A DNA stretch of 64,000 nt, taken from NCBI GenBank assembly GCA_949422855.1, contig CASPLG010000002.1, forward strand, positions 1 to 64,000, read 5' to 3'. Each line of letters begins with the position of its first letter. Within the stretch, counting starts at the first letter, position 1. A program made the translations under genes and the position numbers. Below the pieces are notes generated by a model, which ran no database searches, was not told the origin of the DNA, and saw only the letters and a program-made list of their open reading frames with translations. The stretch comes from an uncultured Eubacteriales bacterium. GTDB taxonomy: Bacteria > Bacillota > Clostridia > Oscillospirales > Acutalibacteraceae. Below are positions 1-8,350 of this stretch, piece after piece.

Positions 1-49
1 CCTATAAAAACATCATACTTCTCTACCAACACCCTACGATACGTTTATT

Positions 50-78
50 ATAGTACATAATATTTATACTATTGTCAA
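50..78 (-). promoter_or_regulatory. Leftward sigma-A-like promoter
   Basis: On the minus strand a perfect -35 box TTGACA (73-78) is followed after 17 bases by TACTAT (50-55). It points out of the left edge, so its gene is not in the window. The rest of 1-353 is AT-rich and shows no gene. Confidence 0.5.
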
Positions 79-353
79 GTATTTTATGAGATAAAGCCAT
101 ATTAAGCGAAATTTTTATAAATTAGTCCGCATACAATTATCATTTTCATCTAAAACCTTAAATATTCTGAAAACTAACCCCTTTAAGTTTGACTTTTTTT
201 CCCCTAAATAGTAAAATGATTTTGGATCTTATCTTATTCCATGATATTTTCGCAAGTAATATATGATTTTTGTGTATTTAAGGAAATTTATATAATTAGA
301 GAAATTTTTAGCATATTGTTACCGTTACAGATAAAAATAATATCGAGGTGATA

Positions 354-524
354 ATGTTGTCATATAATGATACTAACAAAGAGAAAAAATCCGTCTCCAA
401 CTCCAACGGCAACCCCGAAGAAGGCAATATTAGTAGTAACGCTGCTGTGCTGAATGATATAGTTAAGCGAAAAATACTCAGATTAGCAGAAAAAATTAAA
501 AACTCTCAGAATAAAAACAGTTAA
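354..524 (+). CDS. Small hypothetical protein (56 aa)
   Basis: This is a 56-residue reading frame that starts at ATG behind a good ribosome site (GAGGTG, 6 bases upstream) and is followed at once by a terminator hairpin. The first half is Ser/Asn-rich and probably disordered. The second half (about residues 30-50, AVLNDIVKRKILRLAEKIKN) looks like a basic amphipathic helix. I do not recognise a family. The strong ribosome site and dedicated terminator argue that it is expressed. TTG at 357 is an alternative start. Confidence 0.5.
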   Translation: MLSYNDTNKEKKSVSNSNGNPEEGNISSNAAVLNDIVKRKILRLAEKIKNSQNKNS

Positions 525-545
525 TTAGAACATAAGAGTCTTTGT

Positions 546-576
546 TCCCCCGGGCAAAACCGAGGGTTTATTTTTT
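546..576 (+). terminator. Rho-independent terminator of the small gene
   Basis: The arms CCCCCGG and CCGAGGG (one mismatch) close a short AAAA-containing loop and are followed by TTTATTTTTT. Confidence 0.7.
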
Positions 577-624
577 ACCTAAAGTTTAACAAATTTCCAC
601 CACAGCAGCCGGGGTTTTGCTTAT

Positions 625-662
625 CAAAAAAGCCGCCGCTCAGAAATCTGACGGCTTCTTTT
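625..662 (-). terminator. Terminator of the following minus-strand gene, probably bidirectional
   Basis: GCCG-TCAG pairs with CTGA-CGGC with a one-base bulge, and T-rich tracts lie on both sides, so it could serve both strands. It sits just past the stop codon of the gene at 671-1120. Confidence 0.65.
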
Positions 663-670
663 TTACAAAA

Positions 671-1120
671 CTATATATTGTTGTTGAGCTGCTTCATCAG
701 TGCTGCATACCTCTTTCTTATAATAGCCTCTGTTTGTTTATCTAAGCTCTTCGGCGTGCGTCCGCTGCCCCACCATTCTTCCTTGCTGCACCCGGCAAAC
801 TTTCTATCTTTATAATCTGTCCACGACTTATAAAAAGATCTTGCCTCACCCAAAAGTCTTTCCAATCCATCCACTATCTCCTGTATCATAGACTGACCTT
901 CCAGCAAATTCTCAGATAACTCCGATAACTGCTGCGGTATTTCTTTTTGCATTTTATCAACATCGGTTATGCCTTTAATTTTCTTCTTAATCCCTTTTAG
1001 AATATCCTCTATCATATAATCCAGCCCCATGCCCTCAGTAAAGTGTGTCTCACTAAAACGTTTAACCCCTTTGCCTAAATCATCGTACATACTTTTTAAA
1101 CTATCTAATTCACTTGACAT
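671..1120 (-). CDS. Hypothetical helical protein (149 aa)
   Basis: I do not recognise this protein. It is hydrophilic and predicted mostly helical, with no signal peptide or membrane segment. A conserved-looking Trp/Gly-rich patch (CSKEEWWGSGRTPKS) lies near residue 115. The start was set at ATG 1120 because AAGGAGG lies 7 bases upstream; an upstream in-frame TTG overlaps that ribosome site. It is transcribed alone and ends at a hairpin terminator. Confidence 0.6.
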   Translation of the reverse strand: MSSELDSLKSMYDDLGKGVKRFSETHFTEGMGLDYMIEDILKGIKKKIKGITDVDKMQKEIPQQLSELSENLLEGQSMIQEIVDGLERLLGEARSFYKSWTDYKDRKFAGCSKEEWWGSGRTPKSLDKQTEAIIRKRYAALMKQLNNNI

Positions 1121-1283
1121 AAAATCATCCTCCTTCAAATAAGATTTTTATTTTAGTAATTATATATAATTACCGAGAATATTATATAATAATATATGGA
1201 TAATGTCAAGTATTTTTGGCAATAAGTTTTAATTAGCTTATGTAAGAGGGGACCATCAGGTTTTGCAGTTAGCATAGGAAAAT

Positions 1284-1316
1284 AGTAAAAATACCTCGGG
1301 ATTATTTCCGAGGTAT
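1284..1316 (-). terminator. Terminator of the Asn-rich small gene
   Basis: A perfect 9-bp stem (ATACCTCGG with CCGAGGTAT) on the minus strand is followed by TTTTT. Confidence 0.75.
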
Positions 1317-1341
1317 CTATTCTTTACTCTTTTAAATAGTA

Positions 1342-1470
1342 CTATTTGCAGGATTTCGAATTGGAGTTATTTGAAGAATTGTTGGTTTTGTTTTGGTTCT
1401 TGTTCTGCTCATTCTTGTTTTGCTGATTCTTGCTGTTATTTGAGTTCTTATCGTTGAATTGTTCTTTCAT
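1342..1470 (-). CDS. Small Asn/Lys/Gln-rich protein (42 aa)
   Basis: A 42-residue frame starts at ATG 1470 behind GGAGGTGAC and ends just before a perfect terminator. The composition is extreme: most residues are Asn, Lys, Gln or Ser, with one Cys near the C-terminus (SKSCK). Such short low-complexity proteins occur in spore-formers, where some are spore components. That role is only a guess here, because no family motif is visible. Confidence 0.5.
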   Translation of the reverse strand: MKEQFNDKNSNNSKNQQNKNEQNKNQNKTNNSSNNSNSKSCK

Positions 1471-1594
1471 CTTTGTCACCTCCATGCTTATATTATTAGC
1501 GCAGAGTAAATTTTTATTCAAAAGAGACTATTTTTAATATTGGGGATTTATGTTAAAATATAAAATATATTTATTCGGAGGGAAGCTTTAAAAT

Positions 1595-2284
1595 ATGATA
1601 GGTATTATCTGTGCTATGGAAGAAGAAATCCGGGGTATAGAAAACGATATGCACATCAAAAGCGAAAGTACAATTTCGTCTGTACGGTTCAGGTACGGAA
1701 ATTACCAAGGAAAGGAATGTGTAGTGGCACTCAGCGGGGTAGGAAAAGTATTTGCTGCAATTTGCAGCCAAATCATGATAATGAACTATAAGCCCGAATG
1801 CATAATAAACATAGGAACTGCAGGAGGTATTGGAAGTAACATAAATATGCTTGACTTAGTAATAGCAAAAAACGTTATCCAACACGACTATGATATTTCT
1901 GCCTTTTCAGACAAGAAGAGAGGTCAAATCAGTGGGCTCGATATCTGCGAAATACCGTGCAGCGAACGTCTAATAAAAATTTTCGGACAGGCCGCAGAAA
2001 AACTCAGCTTGAATTTTCATTTAGGCAATGTCCTCACAGGAGATCAGTTTATAAATGATACCGCTAAAATAGAAAATCTTCGCGAAGAATTCGACGCTTT
2101 GGCATGCGAAATGGAAAGCGGCGCAATAGGACAAGTTTGCTTTGTTAACAAAGTGGAGTTTGCCGCACTGAAGACAATATCAGATGGGGCAAACAAAACA
2201 TCCGTGAACGACTTTAGCAATTTTATTGTCAGATATCCACAGATTATAAACAACTTAATCAAAGAGATAATTGTAAAAATCTAG
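1595..2284 (+). CDS. mtnN: 5'-methylthioadenosine/S-adenosylhomocysteine nucleosidase
   Basis: This enzyme hydrolyses methylthioadenosine and S-adenosylhomocysteine to adenine plus the thioribose sugar, in methionine salvage and removal of SAH in the cytosol. The length (229 aa) is normal. The N-terminal MEEE holds the catalytic Glu (residue 11). The ACEMES motif near residue 170 binds ribose, and the Asp in TISDGA matches the catalytic Asp of the Pfs family. It is a single gene with GGAGGGAAG upstream, and it converges on the ydbT gene. Confidence 0.93.
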   Translation: MIGIICAMEEEIRGIENDMHIKSESTISSVRFRYGNYQGKECVVALSGVGKVFAAICSQIMIMNYKPECIINIGTAGGIGSNINMLDLVIAKNVIQHDYDISAFSDKKRGQISGLDICEIPCSERLIKIFGQAAEKLSLNFHLGNVLTGDQFINDTAKIENLREEFDALACEMESGAIGQVCFVNKVEFAALKTISDGANKTSVNDFSNFIVRYPQIINNLIKEIIVKI

Positions 2285-2327
2285 CATTTGTTCGAAAAAT
2301 ATAATTTATATTACTTATTTCTAGAAT

Positions 2328-3713
2328 TTATATATAAGTTTTCAACGATTTCAACAAAACTTTCAACATTTTTTCATCTAAATGTTTGATTTTGAATACT
2401 TTAGTTGAATTTGCTGCAATATAAATATAAATGTGACATTTTTTAGAATATTTTTGGAAAATAGATTGCTTTATTTTTATTTTAGTGATTTTCACTATAG
2501 GAATTAAGGCAGTAATTAAAGATAATTTCGAGTATAAACCTACATATATAAGATTTTCATACAATGTTATACCGTACCTTTTGAATGCGTATAATCTTAT
2601 AAATACTACCCAAATCATCAATATAGACACTATACTTATTATAGCAAATCGGTAATTTCTCAAAAATAAAGATGCTACAACCACCGATATATACACAATG
2701 GCAGGAAAGTACAAATGGTTTATGACAGATCTTTTTTGAGGAATTATTTTAAATATCTGATTTTGTGGTTTTTTAGATACCGGGTTATCAAATGTACTTC
2801 CCCCCAAAGAACTAATTAAAGCTGTAATTATACCATCTTGTTTAGAATAGTTTGTTATAGTATGAAGATGTACCAGTCTAGTTTTCGAGATTATATTTAT
2901 AAGAGATTCTTTGTAGGAAACAGCACATATTTGGGACAGTGATATTATATGTGACATCCTAAATAATCCTCCATGCTGAATATGAACTGCATTTTCAGTC
3001 TTATATACCTTTAGACCCCAAAATTTTGCCATCTGTATAAGAAATACCGTACATATAAGGCCAAAGTTTAAAAAGAAAATATTTATAATAAAAGGTCTTG
3101 TTTTATTAAGTACCAAATTACTCTGGAAATTTGCATCAATAATCATAAAAACATCTCTGGTTTTCTTTAGAAATGGAATCCCTACAATCACAGCCGAAAC
3201 TATATTGCAATGGCATAAAGATAATATCATGAGTTTATACCCATCTATCTTGTAGAGAGTGCCCCCGGACCCCTCTTTTTTTCTCCTCCTAAAATATCTG
3301 GATAGATTAGCTATTTGCTTTTTATTTAAATAAATGCCCTTTCTCAATGTATAATCTGTCCGGTAAAAACAAATAAATGTCTTATATGCACCTATAAGTC
3401 TGGTAAATAAAGTCTGCTGGGTAGATATACAGCATATTTTTTCCATGCTGAACACCTTTTCCTTTCTGGTAAAAATGCCGGATTTTATTTTTACCTTAGG
3501 GCAATCTATCAAAATCGATTTCTTTATATAACTGTAGAATGACAAATATACAGCAAAAGCCATAAACAATATACACAAAGGATATAGAACTATCAGCATA
3601 AGTATAGATGATTTATTAAAAATGAAAATTATGAGTACAGGTAATAAAAATATATACGGCAGATTTTTTATCGACGAAACTAACGTATAAATATGAAAAT
3701 TATTTCTTTTCAT
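2328..3713 (-). CDS. ydbT: PH-domain membrane protein, YdbT-like
   Basis: This is a membrane protein of the YdbT family, which carries repeated bacterial PH (bPH2) domains. The role is poorly known; in Bacillus the ydbS-ydbT pair is linked to resistance to a peptide antibiotic. Hydrophobic pairs near residues 12-55, 175-230 and 340-380 separate bPH2-like blocks. The start was set at ATG 3713 (461 aa) because GGGGAG precedes it and the ydbS stop lies 5 bases upstream. The longer in-frame N-terminus overlaps ydbS in another frame and is not used. Confidence 0.7.
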   Translation of the reverse strand: MKRNNFHIYTLVSSIKNLPYIFLLPVLIIFIFNKSSILMLIVLYPLCILFMAFAVYLSFYSYIKKSILIDCPKVKIKSGIFTRKEKVFSMEKICCISTQQTLFTRLIGAYKTFICFYRTDYTLRKGIYLNKKQIANLSRYFRRRKKEGSGGTLYKIDGYKLMILSLCHCNIVSAVIVGIPFLKKTRDVFMIIDANFQSNLVLNKTRPFIINIFFLNFGLICTVFLIQMAKFWGLKVYKTENAVHIQHGGLFRMSHIISLSQICAVSYKESLINIISKTRLVHLHTITNYSKQDGIITALISSLGGSTFDNPVSKKPQNQIFKIIPQKRSVINHLYFPAIVYISVVVASLFLRNYRFAIISIVSILMIWVVFIRLYAFKRYGITLYENLIYVGLYSKLSLITALIPIVKITKIKIKQSIFQKYSKKCHIYIYIAANSTKVFKIKHLDEKMLKVLLKSLKTYI

Positions 3714-3718
3714 AATTT

Positions 3719-4101
3719 TTACTCCCCACCTATTTTTATCTCCATGATTTTTATACCATAAATAGAAATATCTTTTAGATGGTTTTTGTTTCCCATCCCG
3801 TATAGAACTAATGTGTACGTACCACATAATTTTTGTAATATATTCTGCCTTTTTTCGATATAATTTATACTCCCATAAAAAATATGAGCTTCGTATCTAA
3901 AAATTATGCCTGATGTTATTGTGAGGGATGTATCTTTAATTTGATAGCGGGTGTTTTTGAACTTAAAAATATTGGAATCACCCAGCTGAATCTATAATTC
4001 TTAAAAACCAACATTATCACTGCAAAAGTGACCATAAACACCAGAGAACCGATTAAACGTTTAACCACAAAATAGGAATAAGAAGGCATTATTGTGTACA
4101 T
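3719..4101 (-). pseudogene. ydbS: ydbS-like PH-domain protein with one frameshift
   Basis: The start at 4101 (ribosome site AAAGG) gives two membrane helices (residues 12-45) and then goes out of frame. The -1 frame continues with FKNTRYQIKD, SLTITSGIIFR and ILQKLCGTYTLVLYG and stops at 3719. Together the parts form a normal 127-residue bPH2 protein. The break is at a run of five T (3965-3969 on the sense strand), where a sixth T would restore the frame. The stop lies 5 bases before ydbT, as expected for an operon. It may be a real mutation, slippage at the homopolymer, or a sequence error. Confidence 0.7.
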
Positions 4102-4204
4102 AAAAATGACCTTTCTAAAATATCGTATTTAAACTTTTGAGCAGTAAAAACTATTCTTTGCTTTTATTACTTTAAACATGCAACATTTAAATATCAAAAC
4201 GAGA

Positions 4205-4243
4205 ACAAAATAATAATCCACCGGCTATCCTATAACCGGTAGA
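4205..4243 (-). terminator. Terminator after the double-glycine-leader gene
   Basis: CTACCGGTTA pairs with TAGCCGGTGG (10 bp with two G-U pairs) on the minus strand, followed by a T-rich ATTATTATTTTG. Confidence 0.7.
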
Positions 4244-4273
4244 TACTTAGTTAAAATTAAAAATAAAAAATTC

Positions 4274-4576
4274 TTATGCCCACTGCATTCCAATTCCTTT
4301 TTCTATCCACTCTTTACAAGTCTCGTTCTCCTGAGCAGATAATTGTTCATGTCTTGATAATTTACATACTACTTTTATCACGTCGGGGGTATATATAACA
4401 TGTCTTCCGCCCGGCAATTGAGCTCTTATCCGTGCAGCCCTTTCAAACATCGGGTGCTTATCTAAATTTAAGTCATCATTTACGGTACATAAGATTTCCC
4501 CATTTCCATCAATAAAATCTACCTTGCCTGCACCCCCTGCTACCATTCCCAACTTTTCATCATCCAACATATCCAC
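4274..4576 (-). CDS. Orphan double-glycine-leader protein
   Basis: The N-terminus reads LDDEKLGMVAGG. This is the pattern of leaders cleaved after Gly-Gly by peptidase-containing ABC exporters of bacteriocins and similar peptides. Cleavage would leave about 83 residues with no Cys-rich or small-peptide look, so it is not a typical bacteriocin. No exporter or immunity gene is nearby. GTG 4576 and ATG 4570 are both possible starts behind AGGTAGGTGG. A second protein of the same type lies at 54327-54659. Confidence 0.55.
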   Translation of the reverse strand: MDMLDDEKLGMVAGGAGKVDFIDGNGEILCTVNDDLNLDKHPMFERAARIRAQLPGGRHVIYTPDVIKVVCKLSRHEQLSAQENETCKEWIEKGIGMQWA

Positions 4577-4853
4577 TTCTACCACCTACCTTTTATTTGT
4601 CTATTTTGCGCATAAATATGCTAGCATATTTTATTTTCTATGCAAGTAACTGTAGAAAGCAGGCATATGAATCATAGCATAATTAAACCATATTAAATAA
4701 TCCGGTAAAAGCAAAATTCCCAAGCCGCCTACAGGATCAAATTCCTATTTCCTCCATTTTTCTCACAAAGCAAATATCTGCCAGCCTAAACCCCTTTGAC
4801 AGATATTTAATCAGCCCATCCAAAAAATTATAACCAAAATAAATGTATCAACC

Positions 4854-5330
4854 TTATTGAGCTTTTAAAAGTCCCAATTCATCCAATATGCTCATCGCAA
4901 GCGAAATTGAATTTGCACCGAAACGCTCAATTATCCCCTTGGATTCAGCCGTAAGAACGCGATCCTTCACCCTTAAGCTCGATGTTACGTTCGGAACATT
5001 TGACAAAACTTCAAATATCCTGGAGGCATGATTCATACCAATTTCAAAAAGCCGAACGCCATCATTGTCAGCAAAGCCCTCATAATTTACTGACCGGGGT
5101 GTGACCATTCTTATTTCATTCCAATACCTAAAGACCTTTATTGCGTTGAAGCAATTGTTTCTAAGCGCAAATACCGCAGGCCTCTTATCATCCACATCAT
5201 CAGGAAGTGTTACTGAGATCTCTGGCAAATACGAATCAGAAAGAACAAATCTTTTCCCTGATACTCCGGATGGAAGCAATAAACAAAAACTACCCAAAGT
5301 TACCGCAAAAAACTTAACTAATTTTTTCAT
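4854..5330 (-). CDS. Secreted hypothetical protein (158 aa)
   Basis: A Lys-Lys start followed by a hydrophobic stretch (residues 2-20, KKLVKFFAVTLGSFCLLLP) is a Sec signal peptide, with possible cleavage near SGVSG. The mature part of about 135 residues has no recognised domain. The start at ATG 5330 was chosen because the longer frame only adds an unlikely tyrosine-rich leader. GGGAG lies 12 bases upstream, which is rather far. It is a single gene. Confidence 0.55.
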   Translation of the reverse strand: MKKLVKFFAVTLGSFCLLLPSGVSGKRFVLSDSYLPEISVTLPDDVDDKRPAVFALRNNCFNAIKVFRYWNEIRMVTPRSVNYEGFADNDGVRLFEIGMNHASRIFEVLSNVPNVTSSLRVKDRVLTAESKGIIERFGANSISLAMSILDELGLLKAQ

Positions 5331-5573
5331 AAAAATACTTGACTCCCTTAATTGTATTACAATATAATATACAGCATAATACAATTGTAACACCAATTAG
5401 AATAATAGTCAACTTTATCTTTATAAAATTTTGATTTTTCTTCTTAATGGTCATAGAATATTTTGAAGAATAAACCTATTGTTAGAGCCATAAAATATTA
5501 GTATTTAAAAATGTATATGAATATAAGTAATATTATATTTTTTGCTTCAATTTATATGCTAGGTAAAACTCTA

Positions 5574-5604
5574 ATGCAAAAAATCCCTCTGTCGGTTTTT
5601 GCAT
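5574..5604. repeat. Inverted repeat in the gap before the response regulator
   Basis: The arms ATGCAAAAA and TTTTTGCAT are perfect 9-bp complements with a 13-base spacer. It may be a stem-loop or a binding site. No gene lies on either side within 200 bases. Confidence 0.4.
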
Positions 5605-5793
5605 ATTTTTGCAAATTATGATGCAGCACTTATATCCATTTTTTACCACATATTCTTCTATCTTATGGGTAATAGTAAATAAAAATAGTGTAGAAAATTA
5701 TCGATATTATGCATATAATTTTAAGTTTGTTCTTATTTATCGGAAAAATACTAAAATAATTAAGTGAAAATATGCAATAAAATAAATTATATA

Positions 5794-5822
5794 TTGTATT
5801 TATTTTCCGTTTGTATTATAAT
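5794..5822 (+). promoter_or_regulatory. Sigma-A promoter upstream of the response-regulator leader
   Basis: TTGTAT (5794) and a perfect TATAAT (5817) are separated by 17 bases. Transcription would begin near 5829, giving a leader of about 300 bases before the response regulator. The rest of 5331-5793 is AT-rich and shows nothing but one inverted repeat. Confidence 0.65.
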
Positions 5823-5855
5823 TATGAATATTACGTATCTTGGGGGTGATAATAC

Positions 5856-5915
5856 ATGTTAAAACACTCATTTTTGAGATGGGGGCATATTAAAAAATCA
5901 AGCCGCATATCTTAA
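5856..5915 (+). CDS. Possible 19-residue leader peptide
   Basis: A 19-codon frame starts at ATG behind the very strong GGGGGTGAT ribosome site, inside the 300-base leader of the response-regulator gene. It could be an upstream peptide that regulates translation. Alternatively the G-rich stretches here (also GATGGGGGC and GTGGGTGTAGGTGG) may belong to a structured RNA. I see no known riboswitch. Confidence 0.3.
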   Translation: MLKHSFLRWGHIKKSSRIS

Positions 5916-6128
5916 AAATGCTATAATGCCGTTTGGGCACAGGTCTTTGAGTCGTGGGTGTAGGTGGTGTTTAGCCCCATAATATTAACAATACAACGGA
6001 TTTTTGCTGTTAGTCTTCCTTGTTATATTTCGTTGTTTTATTATATATTGGATCTTTACTGAAAATCAAATCATTATTCTTTGCGCGCATTTGCGCAGAA
6101 AAATAAATTACTAGGAGAGTGTTTATTT

Positions 6129-6848
6129 ATGTCAGAATCAGAAGCAGGATTGGTCTATATTACGGATGATGAACCCAATATAAGAAAATTGGTGTCGCTG
6201 GCCCTAAAAGATTATGGATTTCAAACTCAAGAGTTTTCCGGAGGAGCTGACCTTCTAAAAGCAGTACAAAAACGCACTCCGGATGCCATAATTTTAGACT
6301 GGATGATGCCGCAGCCGGACGGTTTAACCGTATGCGGGAGGCTTAAGTTGGACAAGACCACCAAATCGGTACCTATCCTAATTCTCACTGCAAGAAGTGA
6401 AGAAGTGGACTGCGTTTTAGGTTTGGAAATGGGTGCCGATGATTATATAACCAAGCCTTTCAGCCTGAAAGAGTTGTGTGCCAGAGTAAAAGCCGTTATT
6501 CGTAGAAAAGATTATTCCAATGTATCTACGACGGAAGATATAATAAACTGCGGTGATGTATCTGTAAATTTGGCAAGAAGAACCGTAATGAAAAATAGCC
6601 AGCTGGTTGACCTTACCATGAAAGAATTTGACCTTTTAACTACCCTTATGAATAGCAAAGGCAGAGTCCTTACCAGAGACCAATTGATGGAAAAAGTCTG
6701 GGATGTCGAGTACTGCGGGGATGCCAGGACTGTAGATGTACATATCCGTTATCTGAGACAAAAAGTCGAAGATGAAGCGGATAAACCTCGCTACATCAAA
6801 ACCGTCAGGGGCGTAGGATACAGATTCGCTTCAGAAGATGAACTTTAA
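6129..6848 (+). CDS. OmpR/PhoB-family response regulator
   Basis: The receiver domain (residues 8-125) has the acidic pair DD13-14, the phospho-acceptor Asp57 in ILDWMMP and the Lys of TKPF. A winged-helix DNA-binding domain follows (about 145-235, ending TVRGVGYRF). It is a transcription factor switched by phosphorylation. ATG 6129 is preferred over an upstream start because AGGAGAG lies 9 bases before it. The partner is probably the histidine kinase about 100 bases downstream. Confidence 0.9.
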   Translation: MSESEAGLVYITDDEPNIRKLVSLALKDYGFQTQEFSGGADLLKAVQKRTPDAIILDWMMPQPDGLTVCGRLKLDKTTKSVPILILTARSEEVDCVLGLEMGADDYITKPFSLKELCARVKAVIRRKDYSNVSTTEDIINCGDVSVNLARRTVMKNSQLVDLTMKEFDLLTTLMNSKGRVLTRDQLMEKVWDVEYCGDARTVDVHIRYLRQKVEDEADKPRYIKTVRGVGYRFASEDEL

Positions 6849-6944
6849 AAATAAAATATTAAGGTAGGTGATTTTTCGCTTACCTTAATGTGTATAGTAT
6901 GATTAGTGTGACTTTGTAGTAAACTTAATTAGGGAGGTGTTGAT

Positions 6945-7667
6945 ATGATGGTGGACTCAAAAGAAAAAAAACATAAAAAAGACAATGGTCTAACTGCAAA
7001 TATAACTCATGAATTAAAAACTCCTTTGACATCTATAATAGGGTTTATTGAGCTTCTTAAAAAAAGCGGCGAAAAAGATAAGGATACCAGAGAGTATTTC
7101 TATGATATAATTGACTCTGAAGCCCAACGGCTTCTTCAGTTAATAGATGACGTCCTCTTGATGTCTCAGGTTGAAAATTACGAGGCTTCAGGCTTGATTC
7201 ACGAATGCGATATAAAAAAGGAAGTAACAACAGTTTTAAGATCTATCGTTCCCTTAGCCATGAAGAAAAATATACAGATACATGAATTATTGGACGATAA
7301 TCTCAAAATTAACGCTTCCAGTACGCATATTCAGCAATTATTTTCTAATTTGATTAGTAATGCCATCAAATATAATGTCGTAAATGGAGAAATTTTTATT
7401 AAAGCATATCGTGAAGATAGTTCAGTTGTGATAAGCATAAAGGACACCGGTATCGGCATTAACTCTAAATATATTGATAAAGTATTTGATAGGTTTTATC
7501 GCGTAAATGCGGAATCAAATGGCGATATTCCCGGAAATGGACTTGGGTTGTCTATAGTTAAAGATATAGTTACACTATACAATGGAAATATAAAGCTGCG
7601 CAGTCAGCCCGGTAAGGGAAGTGAGTTCATTGTTTCTTTTCCCGTTATGGATAAAATCTCTACTTAA
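6945..7667 (+). CDS. Soluble sensor histidine kinase core
   Basis: This is a 240-residue kinase with only the catalytic core: the H-box THELKTPLTS with His22, the N-box (LISNAIKYN), the G1 box (DTGIGI) and the G2 box (GNGLGLSIV). Membrane helices, HAMP and sensor domain are all absent, so the signal must come from the cytosol or a partner protein. The ribosome site is GGGAGGTG. It probably phosphorylates the response regulator just upstream. Confidence 0.88.
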   Translation: MMVDSKEKKHKKDNGLTANITHELKTPLTSIIGFIELLKKSGEKDKDTREYFYDIIDSEAQRLLQLIDDVLLMSQVENYEASGLIHECDIKKEVTTVLRSIVPLAMKKNIQIHELLDDNLKINASSTHIQQLFSNLISNAIKYNVVNGEIFIKAYREDSSVVISIKDTGIGINSKYIDKVFDRFYRVNAESNGDIPGNGLGLSIVKDIVTLYNGNIKLRSQPGKGSEFIVSFPVMDKIST

Positions 7668-7681
7668 TTAAGGTGATATGA

Positions 7682-8350
7682 TTGTATGAAATGCTCAAAA
7701 CAGAAAAGCTTTTAGATATTTCACAGACGATGTCTGCAGAGCTATTTAAGCGTGTCCGGTATCCTTGGGAGGTGCTGCCTTTAATTGGCAAGTTCATAGG
7801 CGAAGTTTCTGCTTTGTTACCCAAAAATGAGTATATCGAAATCGATAAAGAGGTTTGGGTATCTAAATATGCCGAAATTGCTCCTTCCGCCTCCATAACA
7901 GGACCGGTTATTATTCAGAAAAACACACAGATACGCCACTGCGCATTTATCAGAGGCAATGCGATTGTAGGAGAAAATTCCGTGGTGGGGAATTCCACTG
8001 AACTTAAAAATGTAGTGCTCTTTAACGGCGTTCAAGTTCCTCACTATAATTACATAGGCGATTCTGTATTAGGTTATAAGTCTCATTTCGGAGCCGGAGC
8101 AATTACATCTAATGTCAGATCCGACAAAGCTAATATAGATATTAAAACTAATCATCCCAATATCCATACTAATTTGAGAAAATTTGGTGCAATTATTGGT
8201 GATTTTGCCGAAATTGGATGTAATGCTGTCCTCAATCCCGGAGTTATCCTGGGGAGAAATACTACTGTGTATCCAACTTCTATGGTTAGAGGTGTGGTTA
8301 GAGAGAATAGTATATTTAAAAACACCGGAATTATTATAGAAAAATCTTAG
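7682..8350 (+). CDS. Left-handed beta-helix acyltransferase (GlmU C-terminus-like)
   Basis: This 222-residue protein is built of hexapeptide repeats (patterns such as IAPSASITGPVIIQKNTQI), forming a left-handed beta helix. It resembles the C-terminal half of GlmU and stand-alone nucleotide-sugar-pyrophosphorylase-like proteins, which usually transfer acetyl groups. No nucleotidyltransferase domain is present. The start is TTG 7682 behind AAGGTG, 14 bases after the kinase stop, so the genes are probably co-transcribed. The substrate is unknown. Its last 4 bases overlap the end of uvrC on the other strand. Confidence 0.75.
   Translation: MYEMLKTEKLLDISQTMSAELFKRVRYPWEVLPLIGKFIGEVSALLPKNEYIEIDKEVWVSKYAEIAPSASITGPVIIQKNTQIRHCAFIRGNAIVGENSVVGNSTELKNVVLFNGVQVPHYNYIGDSVLGYKSHFGAGAITSNVRSDKANIDIKTNHPNIHTNLRKFGAIIGDFAEIGCNAVLNPGVILGRNTTVYPTSMVRGVVRENSIFKNTGIIIEKS

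Noticed and set aside
3714..3827. Extended N-terminus of the ydbT frame
   Set aside because: It overlaps the ydbS reading frame in another phase and has no ribosome site; the start at 3713 is preceded by GGGGAG and a stop of ydbS.
4603..4760. Minus-strand frame of about 40 residues between two genes
   Set aside because: Protein-like composition but no start codon with a ribosome site, and no homologous motif.
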